From positions 257,130,092 through 257,194,091 of the forward strand of contig NC_134710.1 in the NCBI RefSeq assembly GCF_043290135.1: a stretch of 64,000 nucleotides of DNA. The letters are read 5' to 3'. The notes beneath the pieces were generated by a model, which was not told the origin of the DNA, made no database searches, and saw only the letters and a list, made by a program, of their open reading frames with translations. Shown here in pieces: positions 1-12,900 of the stretch. The position numbers and the translations under genes were made by a program. This stretch comes from Rhipicephalus microplus (taxonomy: Eukaryota > Arthropoda > Arachnida > Ixodida > Ixodidae). Numbering within the stretch: the first letter of the stretch is position 1; every line of letters starts with the position of its first letter.

Positions 1-246
1 GACGACCCACTCGTTATGGTATTCGAATTGTGCGACGACTGGTTGTTCTTTTGCTGTTTTAAAATGCTTTACAAGTCGTCGTAACACGATTGCAACATCA
101 AGCCTGCCTAAGGCAAGTTTGCCAACAATTCCTGAGCACCGGTGTGACTCCGTGCTAAGATAAAGTAATATCTCTATCTTAGCAAGCAATATCTTTAACT
201 TAACACCCCGTGTGTGAAATTAAACCTGAAATAAAAAAAAAAAAAC

Positions 247-420
247 GGTGTGACTCAGTGGTAGAATAGTAAGCTAGCATGCAGCGGACCCGAGTTCGAG
301 CCCCACTGTGTCATTGCTGCTAGGTTTTTTTTTTTTCAATTTCCTGCGATGTGGTTACGGACACCAGAGGCGGCGGCGGACAACTGCGCGTGACCCGAGT
401 TGTGATCTCGTAACAGCTCT
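247..420 (+). mobile_element. tRNA-derived SINE, third family
   Basis: The tRNA-like head GGTGTGACTCAGTGGTAGAA is followed by B box GAGTTCGAGCCCC (292-304). A T-run and a body with TTTCCTGCGATGTGGTTACG and GGCGGCGGCGGACAACTGCG come next. It lies next to an inverted tRNA-like sequence at 436-508. Confidence 0.7.
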
Positions 421-435
421 CAATATAAAATTTTG

Positions 436-508
436 TCCTGGTCCAAGATTCGAAGTCGAGACCAACGCCCTTCTAGGGCGGTCGCTCTACAAATTGATCT
501 CACCAGGA
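436..508 (-). mobile_element. tRNA-like sequence (SINE head or tRNA pseudogene)
   Basis: Read on the minus strand, 73 nt begin TCCTGGT and end ACCAGGA, a perfect 7 bp acceptor stem. There is TAGAGCG in the D-arm position, a CGCC..GGCG anticodon stem and a degenerate T arm with TTCGAATC. The T-arm stem is damaged, so a functional tRNA is unlikely. Confidence 0.55.
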
Positions 509-825
509 AGCTAGCAATTGATAGCGCGAGGGCGAATTCATTGTCAACTCGGAGCGCATGAACACAGGTAATGCAAATGAGTTCTGTGTAAACCTGCAAG
601 GTGGCGCAAGGGTCAAGAAAGGGAAAGAAGACAACTACCTGTTTGTAGCACGAAGCCACAAGGAAATGCATACGGGTTTTTCAGAAAAAAAAATTAATCG
701 TGATCCGGGGTGTTCATTTATTTATGTGTCACTTTTCTTCCCTAGCCCCTTTCACCTTCGATTTCTTTTAATGGTCAAATGCTTATAATATGCATGCACA
801 TACAGACAGACAAGCAATCAATACC

Positions 826-1511
826 AGGCTTGTGAGATAATTCAATTGCTTTGCATATTTGAATGAATATTACAGTATTTGAATTTGATTCAATTTGAAT
901 TTACATTCTTGAAAATTTTGACGTGTATTGAAATGAAAGAATATTTGTATATTTGTCTATATGCAACTTCTGTAAAGAAAGTTTCACTGCAGTGGAAAAA
1001 TGCTAAGCCATAAAAACACTTATCTAAATGCAAATTATTTTGCATGTAATCTGCTGTAAGAGTGGTTTCACAGCACTAAAGAAATGCTAGGTCCTAAATA
1101 CACTTTATAAAAAAACACTGCCGTGAAGCCCTACTTGAAGGTTAAATGAACATATTACTCGCACATCGATTCATCATTTTTAAGTTTAAAAGCTTGTTAT
1201 ACCTGCTTACATGCTCTAAGTATATTAAATCTAAAAAAGTTCACATATTTTTCAGGCTATTGCTTGCATTCTACCTGATGTAAAATTCTGCTACTATTCA
1301 AAGTTGTTTCCACTTTCTATGAACCAAAAGAAATGACATTTGGACAAGCTTTGTTTCAATTTTTAAAACAATACTGTGCATGTTAGTTGCCATCACAAAT
1401 ATACCCATTGTTTTAATAATATGCGATATATGCTATTCGAATTTGATCTGATGTTATTCGACCAAAACTACTATTCTTTTCAAACCTAAATTTTACTGAT
1501 CGCACAAGCCT
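826..1511. mobile_element. MITE family A copy 1, 10 bp target duplication
   Basis: It starts AGGCTTGTGAGATAATTC and ends GATCGCACAAGCCT, with TATTCGA-type words inside, like the copy at 39738. Flanks are AATCAATACC (816-825) and AATCAATATC (1512-1521), a 10 bp duplication with one mismatch. It is 686 bp long and non-coding. Confidence 0.82.
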
Positions 1512-1521
1512 AATCAATATC

Positions 1522-2339
1522 ATTTCTTAATTGCTCCATGTTGAACTGATAATTTAACTGGCGACAAGGTCTGATAATAGTGCCCTACTAATAGGCCATG
1601 GCTGACTGCCTCAGCTCAAGGAAGCTGCACACCAGTCATTTCAGGTGTGGTTGGAAGCTTTCACCGTGGACAACAAAAAAAGTGGGTCTTGCTGGGTGTT
1701 GGCCCGATTTTGTCTTGGGGGAGGGGGTGTAGTCACCAAGGTGGGGGGTAGGGGGGAATGCTGTTGCAGCTTAGGTGGGGGCAAGTGCTGGTGAGGCTGG
1801 AGGTGGGGCAAGTTATATGCCCATGGGGCTGAGCACAAACCGTGGCTATTGTCAGAATGCGCAAACTAAGGTGAAAAAACTAGCAGAAAGCAAACACTTT
1901 GCACTAAGCCAGAATAAAATATGGTGGCCTAAACCTACAAACTTTTTTTCACCATGCAACTGATGTCAAGAGAGTCAGTCAAGAACAATCTTGTGGCCGT
2001 TAGGCAGATAGCAGACACTTGCAACTTTGGCTGTCCATTAGACATAATGCTTTGGCACAGGAGAGCTAGAAGCTTGCAATATCCCAGTATGTCATTAACT
2101 GCTTGCAAACACAGCTAAAACAAGAAGCAAAGCTAAACAACTCATCAAAGTGGTGGAGATGGTAATAATATTTGTGGTTTTCAGTACCAAAATCATAATG
2201 TGGTTATGGCTCCAGAAATTCAGACCATGTGATTTCCCATTCCTTGCTTTTCCTGTTCAAGTGATAAATATATGAAACAAGTTAATGTGGGGCTATGCAA
2301 AATGTAGCAGTGCCCTGCTAAAACATATATGCACAGCCA
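1522..2339. other. intergenic stretch, no supported gene
   Basis: AT-rich intergenic sequence. A minus-strand proline-rich ORF (1641-1838) in a CCCCAC-rich patch is most likely low complexity. Nothing else is recognised. Confidence 0.5.
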
Positions 2340-2577
2340 CATAATACCTACGGTTCTAGGTCCTAAAACCACGATATGATTGCGAGAAATGCCATAGTGG
2401 AGAGCTTTGGAAATTTTGACCATCTGGTGTTTTTTAATGTGAACTGACATCGCACAGTATACGAACCTCTATTTTTATTGCCGCCATCAAACTGCGACCA
2501 CTGCGGCCAGGATCGAACCCGCGACCTTTGGGTCAGCAGCCAATCACCGTATCTACTGTTCCACAGAGGTGGACATG
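2340..2577 (-). mobile_element. old Ruka-related SINE copy
   Basis: It is recognisable by CCTAAAACCACGATATGATT, TTTTGACCATCTGGTG and the head AGGATCGAACCCGCGACCTT. It is diverged by many substitutions, and its ACCATCTGGTG variant is shared with the copy at 21680, pointing to a second subfamily. Confidence 0.85.
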
Positions 2578-5500
2578 CACCATGACAAGCATCAAAGATT
2601 CTTAATTGGTTCCTCCATGCTGGCAATGCCTGGTCATTTCACATACATGTCAAAGACAGAGAGAGGAACAAAATGTTTCACACAACAATCGTCTGCACAC
2701 TAACACGTACACCTCCTTATAAATGAAATACAAGCTAGTATGTGAAAAACCTTTATAGTAAATTCTATATACAGCACTCCGAGACTTTACGGCATTCTTT
2801 TCCAGAACTTGGAAGTCAACATTATTCATTAGTCAAAAAATTACAAACTTGAAAGTGACATGTCAGTAACCGAAGTAGTTGGAAGAGTGATAATTTTCTT
2901 GTAGGATTGTCACAAATTTCCATAAACTCTTCAAAACTTCACGTCATAATCTGTCTGCTTTTTTTGCTTGCAAACAGGTAATAGACAGTATATCACAAGA
3001 TAAAATGACTAGATTATAATGCCACATCACAAAACAGAAAGAGTGTCTTGCTAAGTTGCGCAGAACAAAGAATGCAACTGTGCTTGCAGTAAAATGCACT
3101 GGAAAGAAGCATGTCTGCACAATTTCAGGCACATTCTGTTCCAGTTTAAATCTATTTAAACAAAAAGAAAGGAATTTATTGCAGCAGTGCTTTATTTTCT
3201 TTTTTAACAGAAGCCAGAGTAAACAGGCATGAGAGAGACTCTAAACATGGCAGGAAACAGGATCAAATGACAACACGCACAACATTTGTTTTCCCTCGAG
3301 AAGAAGAAGGAAGAGGGCATCGTCATTACCACACTATTACTTTCTACTAAATCCTACATACAAATGAGGGGAATGCAACATCAAGTTGTATATCAAAAAA
3401 AAGGTCTTTTTCATGCTAAATGCCTCCCCAACTTGAATACTAGACATACTAAAAAAGCATACTGTCATAAGTGCAACTTTCTATGGTGCCAGAGTCACAA
3501 ACAAGCCTGTGCCAGCCATACCAAAGAGTATATCAGCATCACAATCTCTCCCTGGTGCTGCAGGACAACACCATACAGCTCACTTCTTCATAATGTTGCA
3601 ATGTTTCACTTTGAAATAAGATCACAAAACATGCAGAGCATTGCAAGACCTAGCCCTTACAGCACCCTACAAAACATAAAATAAATAATAACTGTCATAT
3701 ATGTCTCTCTATTTACAAAAATATACAAACAAAGGTTAATACAGATCAGTATACGTAATTATCGCAATAACCTGTACCACAGAATCTAAGGTTTATTACA
3801 GAAGCTACAATGAAATATCCAAATTTATAAGATTTAAGGAATGCATATCTGTGTCTTGAGTGCAAGGATATATATAATATGCCAATATGTGGCAAGCACA
3901 AAAATCTACAATACATAATTCTTACCACAATTCAAAATGAGTGTACAACTCTTGGAAAAGCAGCACATTTATTGTACATTATGTGTATTAAGTAGTCTAT
4001 CTTAATACCTTAACATTTCCAGTAACAAAAAAAATAATAAAGAAGCCACAAAGTTATTTACAAGAAATATTGCCTGCCTTGCAAAAAGTTACGCTCCATC
4101 AATGAACGCACATGTGTTGCTGTTGTCATAAAGTAAGCGCGCAAGTGCACAATTTGAATAAAGTAGCAAAATCTACTTGATTTACATTTATCTTACAACA
4201 TGTACAAAAAGATTAAGTATGCATTTTCAAATATCACACAAAGATTTTTGTGAATAACTGGCCTCAGAGAGTATCTTTTTCAAAGTAACTTGAGTTATGG
4301 TTTAGTGATGGAGCTGAGCATTAAAATCAAGATATGATTGATGCATCATATGTTTCAAGCACATTGTTACAGCCTTAAAGTTTCCAACAATTATTCATCA
4401 CTAGGACATTTTTGAGTCAGCTCCAAAGTGGTGTCTGTGCAATGTAATTCAGCCTATTGGTCATGCATCATTGTCAGACTTTGATTGTGCAAAGTGTGCA
4501 ACAATTAAGCTCATATCTTTCATACATTTGCACACAGGATATAAACTACACACACAAAAAAAAACCCCTCTGGTATGACAACTTGCCCAAACAATTCAAC
4601 CAATGATGTCTCGCTTACATAAAAGAAGCTACTTAAAAGAGGCCTTCACTTGTAATCAAAAACAAGCTAACCAGCTGACAGCTGATGTAGGAAACGTATT
4701 GAGCCACAGCTGTGGTTTATTTAGGAAATATTTAGGAGTATAAAAAGCACCCTAAATAAATGAAATGTTTCTAAATAGGTACCCAAATATATACAGTATC
4801 TGAAAATATACTATATACCAAAAATTTCACGTAGGAACAAAAAGTTTATTAATGTTAGCATAGCTAAATGGAAAGTGAATTTATATTGTGTTCATTAGAA
4901 GAAGTGTGAAAATTCTGTACTGGAAAAACTATAGAGGTCAGTAATGCACCGTTTCATCAAGATACAGTGGGCAAACAAGTAGGTGCCTGAATTTCTATAG
5001 GGGGGCAACATGACAGATAACATATGCAGAAATACCAGAAGCATGCATAATCTACTGCTGCACTTCTACCGAGTATAAAACAATACTGATGGAAAAAAAA
5101 GAGCAGAAAGTGGTGCCTGTTATCCAACTTTTTTTTTTCAAGCCACAGAAAGCTAGCTTTATTTAAAGGCTCTGCCTCGGAGCTGTGAACCAGAGCTCAA
5201 TACACTGCCTAAATTGTCACTACAATTCCTAAAGCAGGCCTCTACAATGCCTATGCAATGTTTCTAGAAAAAGGAAATGTCCTGAAGGTGCTCACCACCT
5301 TGTATTTTACTAGAAGTGCACTAATACATATGAAACACTTAATCATTACTCAAAATTTTACACTTTGCTCAATAACTCACACTTTACAAAGCACGTCACC
5401 AACACAATTCCATCAAAACAAGCACGAGTACGCATGGAGGGAAGCAATATATTGAGTGCAGAAGACTGAAATGATTTTGCTTTTTTGCACCAGCAATGAT

Positions 5501-7735
5501 GTTCAAAAGGGTAGCACTGCATCAACATTATGTTTGCAAATAAATTTCATCTTTCGACAGCCTAGATTTGTATGTGGCCAGTAAGTGTAAAAAGTTCATT
5601 TTATGTGCTCAGGCATTATTAACATGCTATCCTTTCAAGTACAAAAAGCCATGCATGAAACATTAGAAATGTCCTGCTTGCACTGCTGAAATGGGGCATA
5701 AGTGAGAGCAGTCTCATAATTAAGGTGTCCAGAGGTTCTTCATAAAAGCCTGTGCTGAATGAGCTTGTACAGTTTAATGGTTATTTTAACAGAATAATGA
5801 CCTGTCCATGAACATACAACAGCTTAGAAGATTATAAACCCCAATTATACAGTAGGTGGACAGTCCTAGCACCAAAACCCTTGAACATCTTTATAAAATC
5901 TCTACAGTGCTGTTAACAGCCATTAACACGCACAAACACACACACAGAGAAAAAGCATGCAACCTGTTTAGTGCAAGGATGACAAGGGATGTAGCTTGTG
6001 AAATGCTATCAATGTATATCATCACTTGCACAATACATGGAATTCATTTTTCTGAATGACTTGAAGACAGCTAAGGTGCTGTACATGACACAAAGCTCCT
6101 GAAAGCCTGCAGACAATCTACACCAAACTTGAAATTTAATATGCTAATGGCAATGATAGCCTCAGCAGTGCTGCCAGTACTCAATGGCATAATCAAATCA
6201 TAATCAAGCTAGTTACTTGCATTTAATGAAATTTATGCAAAATAAATCGCGTTTCTTCGGTACATGTTCAAAATCAATCTGGTAGATGGAAGCAATGCAA
6301 ATCTGCAATCTGCAAACTCACAATGAATGCTATTAACTAGTTATGATTTCCATAAAGAAGCACATCAAATGCCATAAACTGTATATTACCAACTGCATCA
6401 CACAATTATTTTAGCTGGATACACGCAAGTAAAAGCACTAGTTTCAGTTAGTATAAAAAGGATAGGTATACATCAAGTGCACTGGCAAACTGCAAAAGTG
6501 AGCACTATCTATCTCGTCACAAAAAATGGCTACTGTCTTGATATTAACTTGATTTATCCAAACCTCCAAGTTCATTGAGAATTTTATGCATGGTAAAAAT
6601 TTTTGACTGATACTGCTTCTAAGCTGAATAGTCCCCCCTTCCCACTAGTTTAACTCCAATGCCGAAATACTGCAACGAATAGTATGTTAAAGAAATTACC
6701 TGCAGCAGAGATGTAGCCAGTGGGAAGTAATATTGGGAGAATCAATTCCTTCTTTTCCCACCCTGGAAAATTTCCAGTGTGTGTATGCATAAATGCACAC
6801 ACATGCATATACAAAAAGAGGGGTTAAACCACCTGCCCCTTGAAGTAAAAGCCTGGCTATGCTCTACACCTCCAGAGCTGTTTACAACAATATATTGCTC
6901 CAGCTGTTCATGCAAGTACCTGGCCTTGTAAAAGGTTTTAAACTTTTCTGCCCTATCTAGGTGTGAACAAAAAAAAAAAAAAACTTGTAACATTGTAAGC
7001 CTCACCAAAGAATGTCCGCAAGGTTAACCTGGTGTCGCATATAGCCAACGTCCCCCAAAACACACTCCACCACTAAACTGCCAGCAGCCGATAAGAAAAC
7101 AGTGTATAAGCCTTTTGGCAAAGCAGTCTTTTTTTTTTTAAAACACAATAAGCCTCTTTATGCGTAATGACAGCACAGCATATAAGAAGCACATCAGAGA
7201 GAAGGAGTACAACAAACATACTTATATGCCTGCTACTGTCAATATTGGGCACAAGGTCTGTCTCTGTTGGTTAGCAGAGAGCTTACCAGCATTGTACGAA
7301 AGAAGCTGCATAGGAAGGTTAACTTTTTTTTTTTAAAGGTTGTGCATAGTGAAGGAGACTATGTCACTAAAATTAGCAACTTAATAATGTATCTTCTAAT
7401 AGTACATTATGCAAAACAGAAATAAATAAGCTTACACACTGATTATAATTATTCCACTAATGAGACTAAGAATAAAATATATGTTCGGTGGACAAAAGCA
7501 CTTGTTATACTGAAGAATGGAATAATGTAATAGTGTAAGTTGGGGCATGTTGCTATTCTTCCATTTCAGCATCTAGTGCACAGCACAAGAAAAAAGTGGA
7601 GCACAAACACCGGTGTTAACTTCCAACACTTGTTTAAATTTGTTGGAAGCTAGTGCAGGTCTTCATACTCTTTTACGCTCTGTCCTCATCGTTTTCTGTG
7701 CTAGATGCTGAACTCAATATGTAACTTGCATTTCA

Positions 7736-7738
<3 letters not shown>
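2578..7738. other. AT-rich stretch downstream of Evi5, no supported gene
   Basis: It contains no ORF with recognisable domains, no identified SINE and few repeats. It is either intergenic or, if distal poly(A) signals are used (AATAAA on the minus strand near 3181-3176), part of a long Evi5 3' UTR. The lack of transposons over 5 kb contrasts with the rest of the window. Confidence 0.45.

Positions 7739-7802
<64 letters not shown>
7739..7802. repeat. (TA)n microsatellite
   Basis: An uninterrupted AT dinucleotide tract of about 64 bp. Confidence 0.97.
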
Positions 7803-7805
<3 letters not shown>

Positions 7806-7861
7806 GAAGAGGTTAGAAATAAAGAAAATGGCTTGACACCCCAGCCTCGTACTTTGAATAA

Positions 7862-7865
<4 letters not shown>

Positions 7866-7931
<66 letters not shown>
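7866..7931. repeat. (TA)n microsatellite
   Basis: An uninterrupted AT tract of about 66 bp directly abutting the left arm of the fold-back. Confidence 0.97.
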
Positions 7932-7933
<2 letters not shown>

Positions 7934-8604
7934 GATATGGCACAACGGGAGCGTTGTCAACAAGGATAAATATATTTATTTCCCAACAGTTTCGGGAGGG
8001 GTCCTCCCTTCATCAGGGGATGAGTTATACTGACATGAATTTCCAAACTTCGTTGCTGCCGCGTCCCTCTCGCCTTGAAACATGTTTGCGAGAGTGAGAG
8101 GGAACTAGAAAAAAAAGAGGGGGGGAGAAAAAAAAGAAAAAGAAAGAAAGTAAAAAAGAGGAAGAACCACTGTCAACACTGAGAACGAAACCAACTGTCC
8201 GTGTACGTCGACATACGTTTCTTATCACGTGCTGTTCAGTTCTCGACGTGTGTCGGGCCACCCAAGATTGTCGCCGCGGTGCCGGGAACTGAACAGCACG
8301 TGATAAGAAACGTATGTCGACGTACACGGACAGTTGGTTTCGTTCTCAGTGTTGACAGTGGTTCTTCCTCTTTTTTACTTTCTTTCTTTTCTTTCTTTTT
8401 CTTTTTTCTCCCCCCCCCTTTTTTCTAGTTCCCTCTCACTCTCGCAAACATGTTTCAAGGCGAGAGGGACGCGGCAGCAACGAAGTTTGGAAATTCATGT
8501 CAGTGTAACTCATCCCCTGATGAAGGGAGGACTCCTCCCGAAACTGTTGGGAAATAAATATATTTATCCTTGTTGACAACGCTCCTGTTGTGCCATATCC
8601 CATA
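7929..8604. repeat. large near-perfect fold-back, arms about 315 bp
   Basis: Arm 7929-8242 is repeated in inverted orientation at 8286-8604, with a 43 bp spacer. Arms start TATGGGATATGGCACAAC and include GAAACTGTTGGGAAATAAAT and a purine-rich GAAAAAGAAAGAAAG tract. (TA)n tracts bound the structure on both sides. A CCTGATGAAG..CCGAAACTGTTGG segment recalls 3' ends of Penelope-like elements, which is a loose resemblance only. Confidence 0.93.
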
Positions 8605-8643
8605 CCTTCACAAAGACTAACTGGCCCATTGAATTATTACTCC

Positions 8644-8646
<3 letters not shown>

Positions 8647-8738
<92 letters not shown>
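8647..8738. repeat. (TA)n microsatellite
   Basis: An uninterrupted AT tract of about 90 bp, about 40 bp outside the right arm of the fold-back. Confidence 0.97.
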
Positions 8739-8742
<4 letters not shown>

Positions 8743-8788
8743 AATAAAGCTGGTCTAAAGGTGCCATAGTATAGAGCTACATGCCCTT

Positions 8789-8794
8789 TTTATT
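8789..8794 (-). terminator. Evi5: candidate Evi5 polyadenylation signal
   Basis: Read on the minus strand this is AATAAA, the first one downstream of the stop codon, giving a 3' UTR of roughly 0.9 kb. It lies just before a (TA)n tract. Other AATAAA hexamers occur further on, for example near 3176-3181, so a much longer UTR cannot be excluded. Confidence 0.4.
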
Positions 8795-9662
8795 TAAAGG
8801 TAGATAAAGACTTAAATAAACAAATATACAGTTGAGCCCTGCAGTCAAAAGCTCTGACTTGAAACCTAACAAACATGCCTAAATGAAGTCCAATTAATGA
8901 AATTGAAGTGACGTTTGCTGAGGCAAAGCATGCTGGCATCACAGACCACAGGCTTCCCTCTTAATGGATTTAGCAGCTCAGTAGACAAATCAATAACAAG
9001 CTGGTCGAGCTGTTTGCATATTCATGTGTTAAGTCATGGTAAAACTCATTATACCTTTTCAGTAACTTTTCAATTAGGTAATAAATAAGTGGTCTACTGT
9101 TCATTTAGAGTAGTTGATTATAAATTCTTTAGCCAATATTTGTTTTTTTAAATTTCATGCAAGACTATAGTACAACACTGCAGAGGCATGAAACAGGCAT
9201 CTGCTTTGTAAGCTCATATGCTAAGCCATGTTAGGCAACCCCATCAAAAAACAAACAAATTTGATCAAATGCTGAAACAGTCTGGAACAATGGGTATTGA
9301 GTGCACAGACTGAAATGTACGGGAAATGATGGCACAGTGAACATTTGTGCCACCATTTTTCCTGTACTATCGGCAGCTTGCACTGAAGTGGGCAACAAAA
9401 CTACTAGCAAGTCTTCCTCTTAATCTGTTGATTGCAATGGCATAGAGAACACAAAATACAATATTATTAATCATAATAATAATATTATTAATGATAAAAA
9501 AATATCTCTCACAAGAAAAGTTACAGGCTTTCAGTGGCAAACAGATCGCTCTCAATATGTGATATTACCCCTGGCAATCAACAATAAGCTCCCAAGCCTC
9601 ATTACGCATATCACAAGTGACCCCTGACCTCAGGGTGAAACAGACAAATAAACTTGGTAAAA

Positions 9663-9938
9663 CTAGAGCTCCCCATTGGCAAGCTTGGGTTGCTTAGCTG
9701 GGTGCTGGCTGACCGATAGTTCCAGTCCAAGCTGAAGGAGCTGCTCAGTGACACTATCTTCCATGAGGTTTGTGCTACGGCTAAGCCCTCCCACCAGGGT
9801 AAGTGGTGGTGAACTGCTCAGAGGGCCAGATGCTGCTGCCGCTGCCGCTGTTCCAGCCTTCTGTGTATCTGGTTGCCGCAGCCGAGCCACTGCCAGTGCA
9901 GAGCTCAAGCGCTTGTTCATTATCTGCAGCTGCATAAC
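9663..9938 (-). CDS. Evi5: Evi5 terminal coding exon
   Basis: This exon of 276 bp encodes 91 residues plus a TAG stop at 9665-9663. It starts VMQLQIMNKRLSSALAVARL, so the junction with the previous exon reads DLKAE-V, exactly as in EVI5 (LKAEVRLLKG). It then has a run of six Ala, a Ser/Pro/Leu-rich stretch and ends PKLANGEL. The C-terminal tail is poorly conserved in the family, and I see no match to the vertebrate acidic tail. The acceptor is ACGCAG. Confidence 0.88.
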   Translation of the reverse strand, partial: VMQLQIMNKRLSSALAVARLRQPDTQKAGTAAAAAASGPLSSSPPLTLVGGLSRSTNLMEDSVTEQLLQLGLELSVSQHPAKQPKLANGEL

Positions 9939-12900
9939 CTGCGTTAAAGGTTGCAAAATACATAGGGCATGTGTAAATTTACTTATGTTAGAACACACAG
10001 AAATGTGAATGCTCCACATCCATTGATGACAGGAACCTGAAGAGCTGCATTATTCATTCTCTACCAGTGCTAGGCCTCTCGGAATTTTTTCTGAAAATAA
10101 TCCACACTGTTTTTTCTCATTTCGATTATATTATCTAGTGTGGCATACAATGGAAAGACCCAATATCTCCTACACAGTGAGTAAAAATGGCCATGAGGGT
10201 GAAGGCTAAATATAGTGATGTTTGGTTTTTTACATCATTTTATTGAGGTTTTACTGACTACAAAACACCAACAAATATATCGAAAAGGTTACAGTAGCAA
10301 TGCATAAATATCAACTCATATAAAAACTGCACCATATAATTTTCTTCGAAACGTTATAGGCCAGCCAGTATGAGCAAATGAAATAAGTAAACAATTTTTT
10401 TTTAACCAACAATGATTTTGTACAGGATTGTATGAACCAGCAAACATCACAATAAAGACATCTCTATGAAGCAAAATGCTGACTGCACCCAGTTCTTGCT
10501 TCATATGCTGGCCAGCTATGCCTAGTTTGTTAGTCCGTTTTCTGCAGGACATGAAGCACATGTTTGCAAATTGTATGCTATAATGCTCCTCATTATTTAT
10601 CGCTCAAAGACAGAGATATGACAATGTCACTCAAAGTACAGCTTATTTTTACCAATGTTCTTTTTAGAGTAAGTGTGCCCTGATGTCTGATTGAATTGCC
10701 TGCTCTTGTACAGAACTCTCATTGGGGTAAATGGTCTTTTCAGACACTGAAAATTATGCTTGTACCCTCATGTGCTTTCTATATCAATGGTGCCTTCTGT
10801 AAGTCAACTTCATCAAAATTAAGTGACAGCTTCCATGTGACTATGACCAATATTACGTGACAATCAAAAAACATTGTGCATATGTTTTTTTATTCAGAAA
10901 CTATAAGTTCCCCTTATTATCTTTACAATTACTTCTCTATAGTACCAGAAACATGTATAGAAAGAGTATATTGCAAGAGAATGCTAGAAGGGTGCTGATC
11001 CTGTCCATTTCAGTACTCAAACCATTTTTTTCGTGTGCTCTTTTTACCAGAACATGTCATGTAGGTGCATAAAGGCCTTTAAATATATAGATAACACGTT
11101 TCATTCATAGCACTTTGGTTTTTAGAATACAGCTACTACAATTGTTAAGACCCTGTAAGGCTAAAGCACTGTAACTGCTGTATTATATAAGTTACAGAAC
11201 TGCTTCAATTTCATCAGGGTGTCTACCTATTTCATTTTTCGATATTCCCTGACCTTTCCAGGTTTTCCATGATGATTAAAAGCAAACTCCATGACTGTCA
11301 CCTCTGCTTGGAAAACTCTGTGCAGTGGAAACAAACCCTCGAGTGGCAAAAAAAAAAAAGCAGGCGCTCATATAAAGTAAGTAAATATCATTACCGCACA
11401 CACTCAGAATGTTCTGACGCGTGCGGTAAATGCGAAAAAATGTGTATATCCGGCTAAAATAAAACCTCTGAGCCAGGCAATGAGCAAGTTGGCTGCTTGA
11501 TGTTCAGAAGAACCAGGCAGCAAACACACAGGTTAAAATTAAGTGCACATGAAAGTTTGAAGGAGTCTGTGATAGTACGACAACTCAGTCAGTAAAAGCT
11601 GCTAGGAAACGTAAAACTAGTGCCATCTCGTGGCATCCGCGTAAATGGAGGACACGGGAGCCTGACCAGTTCCGCCACTGAAGCATATAGTTTACTATAT
11701 TGGCTGCAGCCCATGCCGCTTAGGACGTGGATTGGATTGCATTAGATCGTCCTGAACTGCTGTATTTACTGACTTCTATTTAGGATCTGGATTGAATTCA
11801 ATCTGATTCAACCTGGATTGCAGTACTTACTATCGATTTGCATTCCCGCTTAATTTGCACACCTCTAAAATATACTTTTCAGCAAGAAAAAAAAAGTATA
11901 ACTGCGACTCCTGTATTCTGTGCACCTTGCCTTGACAATGACTAACTGCAATGTTGCAAGAACAAAGCTGTACTGCAAATTTTTCTTTCTTTTTCTTTTT
12001 TTCGTAGACCGCATGCATGTTAGTGTTTATTTCTCTTAGCTATGATGCTTGAAGTGCAATGAAAGTCCTCAAGTGCCTGCAATGAAAGCTGGGGGTCGCG
12101 TTTAAAGTGCCGACATTTAAATATGTGGCAGCAAGAAGGAATCTGTCAAGTTGCAACAGTTTCCTCGATTCCACAAATGAATCACGAATGTCAGCATGTT
12201 ACCTTCGTTTACGTTCTCTTCTATGGATCCGACGCTAAAAAGTAATTCCAGATTTAATAACACAATCGTAAGAAACTGAAATGACAAATTTAGCTGAAGT
12301 TACCCATACTACCCTTGAAACGTGAGCTACCAACAAGTGTGAAGCTGAGGACGTTTGCTGCTGCATCACCAACAGTAATAATACTAATAATAAAAGGCAC
12401 GAGATAGCCTGGCAAGCCTCTGCTGATGGCAGTTCTAGCCTATTCAAGAGACCTTCAAGCCGAGCAAAAATCATGGAGAAGACAAACATGAACAAACTTA
12501 CAAACATGAGTAAGGTTGTGATTCAAAAGTCAGATATGCAAAGTGATATTTAGAAGTAACAGACATCAAAATAGTGCATGTACCAACATAGAAGCTAAGG
12601 AATGCTTTACTCAATGTGAAAGACAAGTTGCCAAGCAAAAATTTCCCCAGTCTTGTTTATGCCTTAGACTGCCACAATTGTGATAACCAGTACATCGATG
12701 AAAATGGCGATTTCAATGAAAGGGTTAAACACGAATAAAATATACCATAGTAGACTCACAATAATTAAAACTGATAATTCATACTTTTGGTTAATTCAAA
12801 CAAAATACAATTTTTTGGTTGGCCCGCTATTCTTTCAATATATTTAAAATCCTCTTAATTAATTCAAACTCTGTCATTCAGTTAATTCATACTTTTCGCA

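Noticed and set aside
436..508. Functional tRNA gene
   Set aside because: The acceptor stem is perfect but the T-arm stem and anticodon arm are damaged, and it adjoins SINE sequence.
1641..1838. Minus-strand proline-rich 65-residue ORF with a possible CCAG acceptor
   Set aside because: It follows a CCCCAC-rich low-complexity patch; there is no domain, no partner exon and no link to Evi5.
7733..7963. ORFs of repeated Ile-Tyr
   Set aside because: They are translations of (TA)n microsatellites, not genes.
8025..8428. Two similar ORFs on opposite strands starting MYVDIRFLSRAVQF
   Set aside because: They are the two arms of the palindrome read in each direction; no domain is present.
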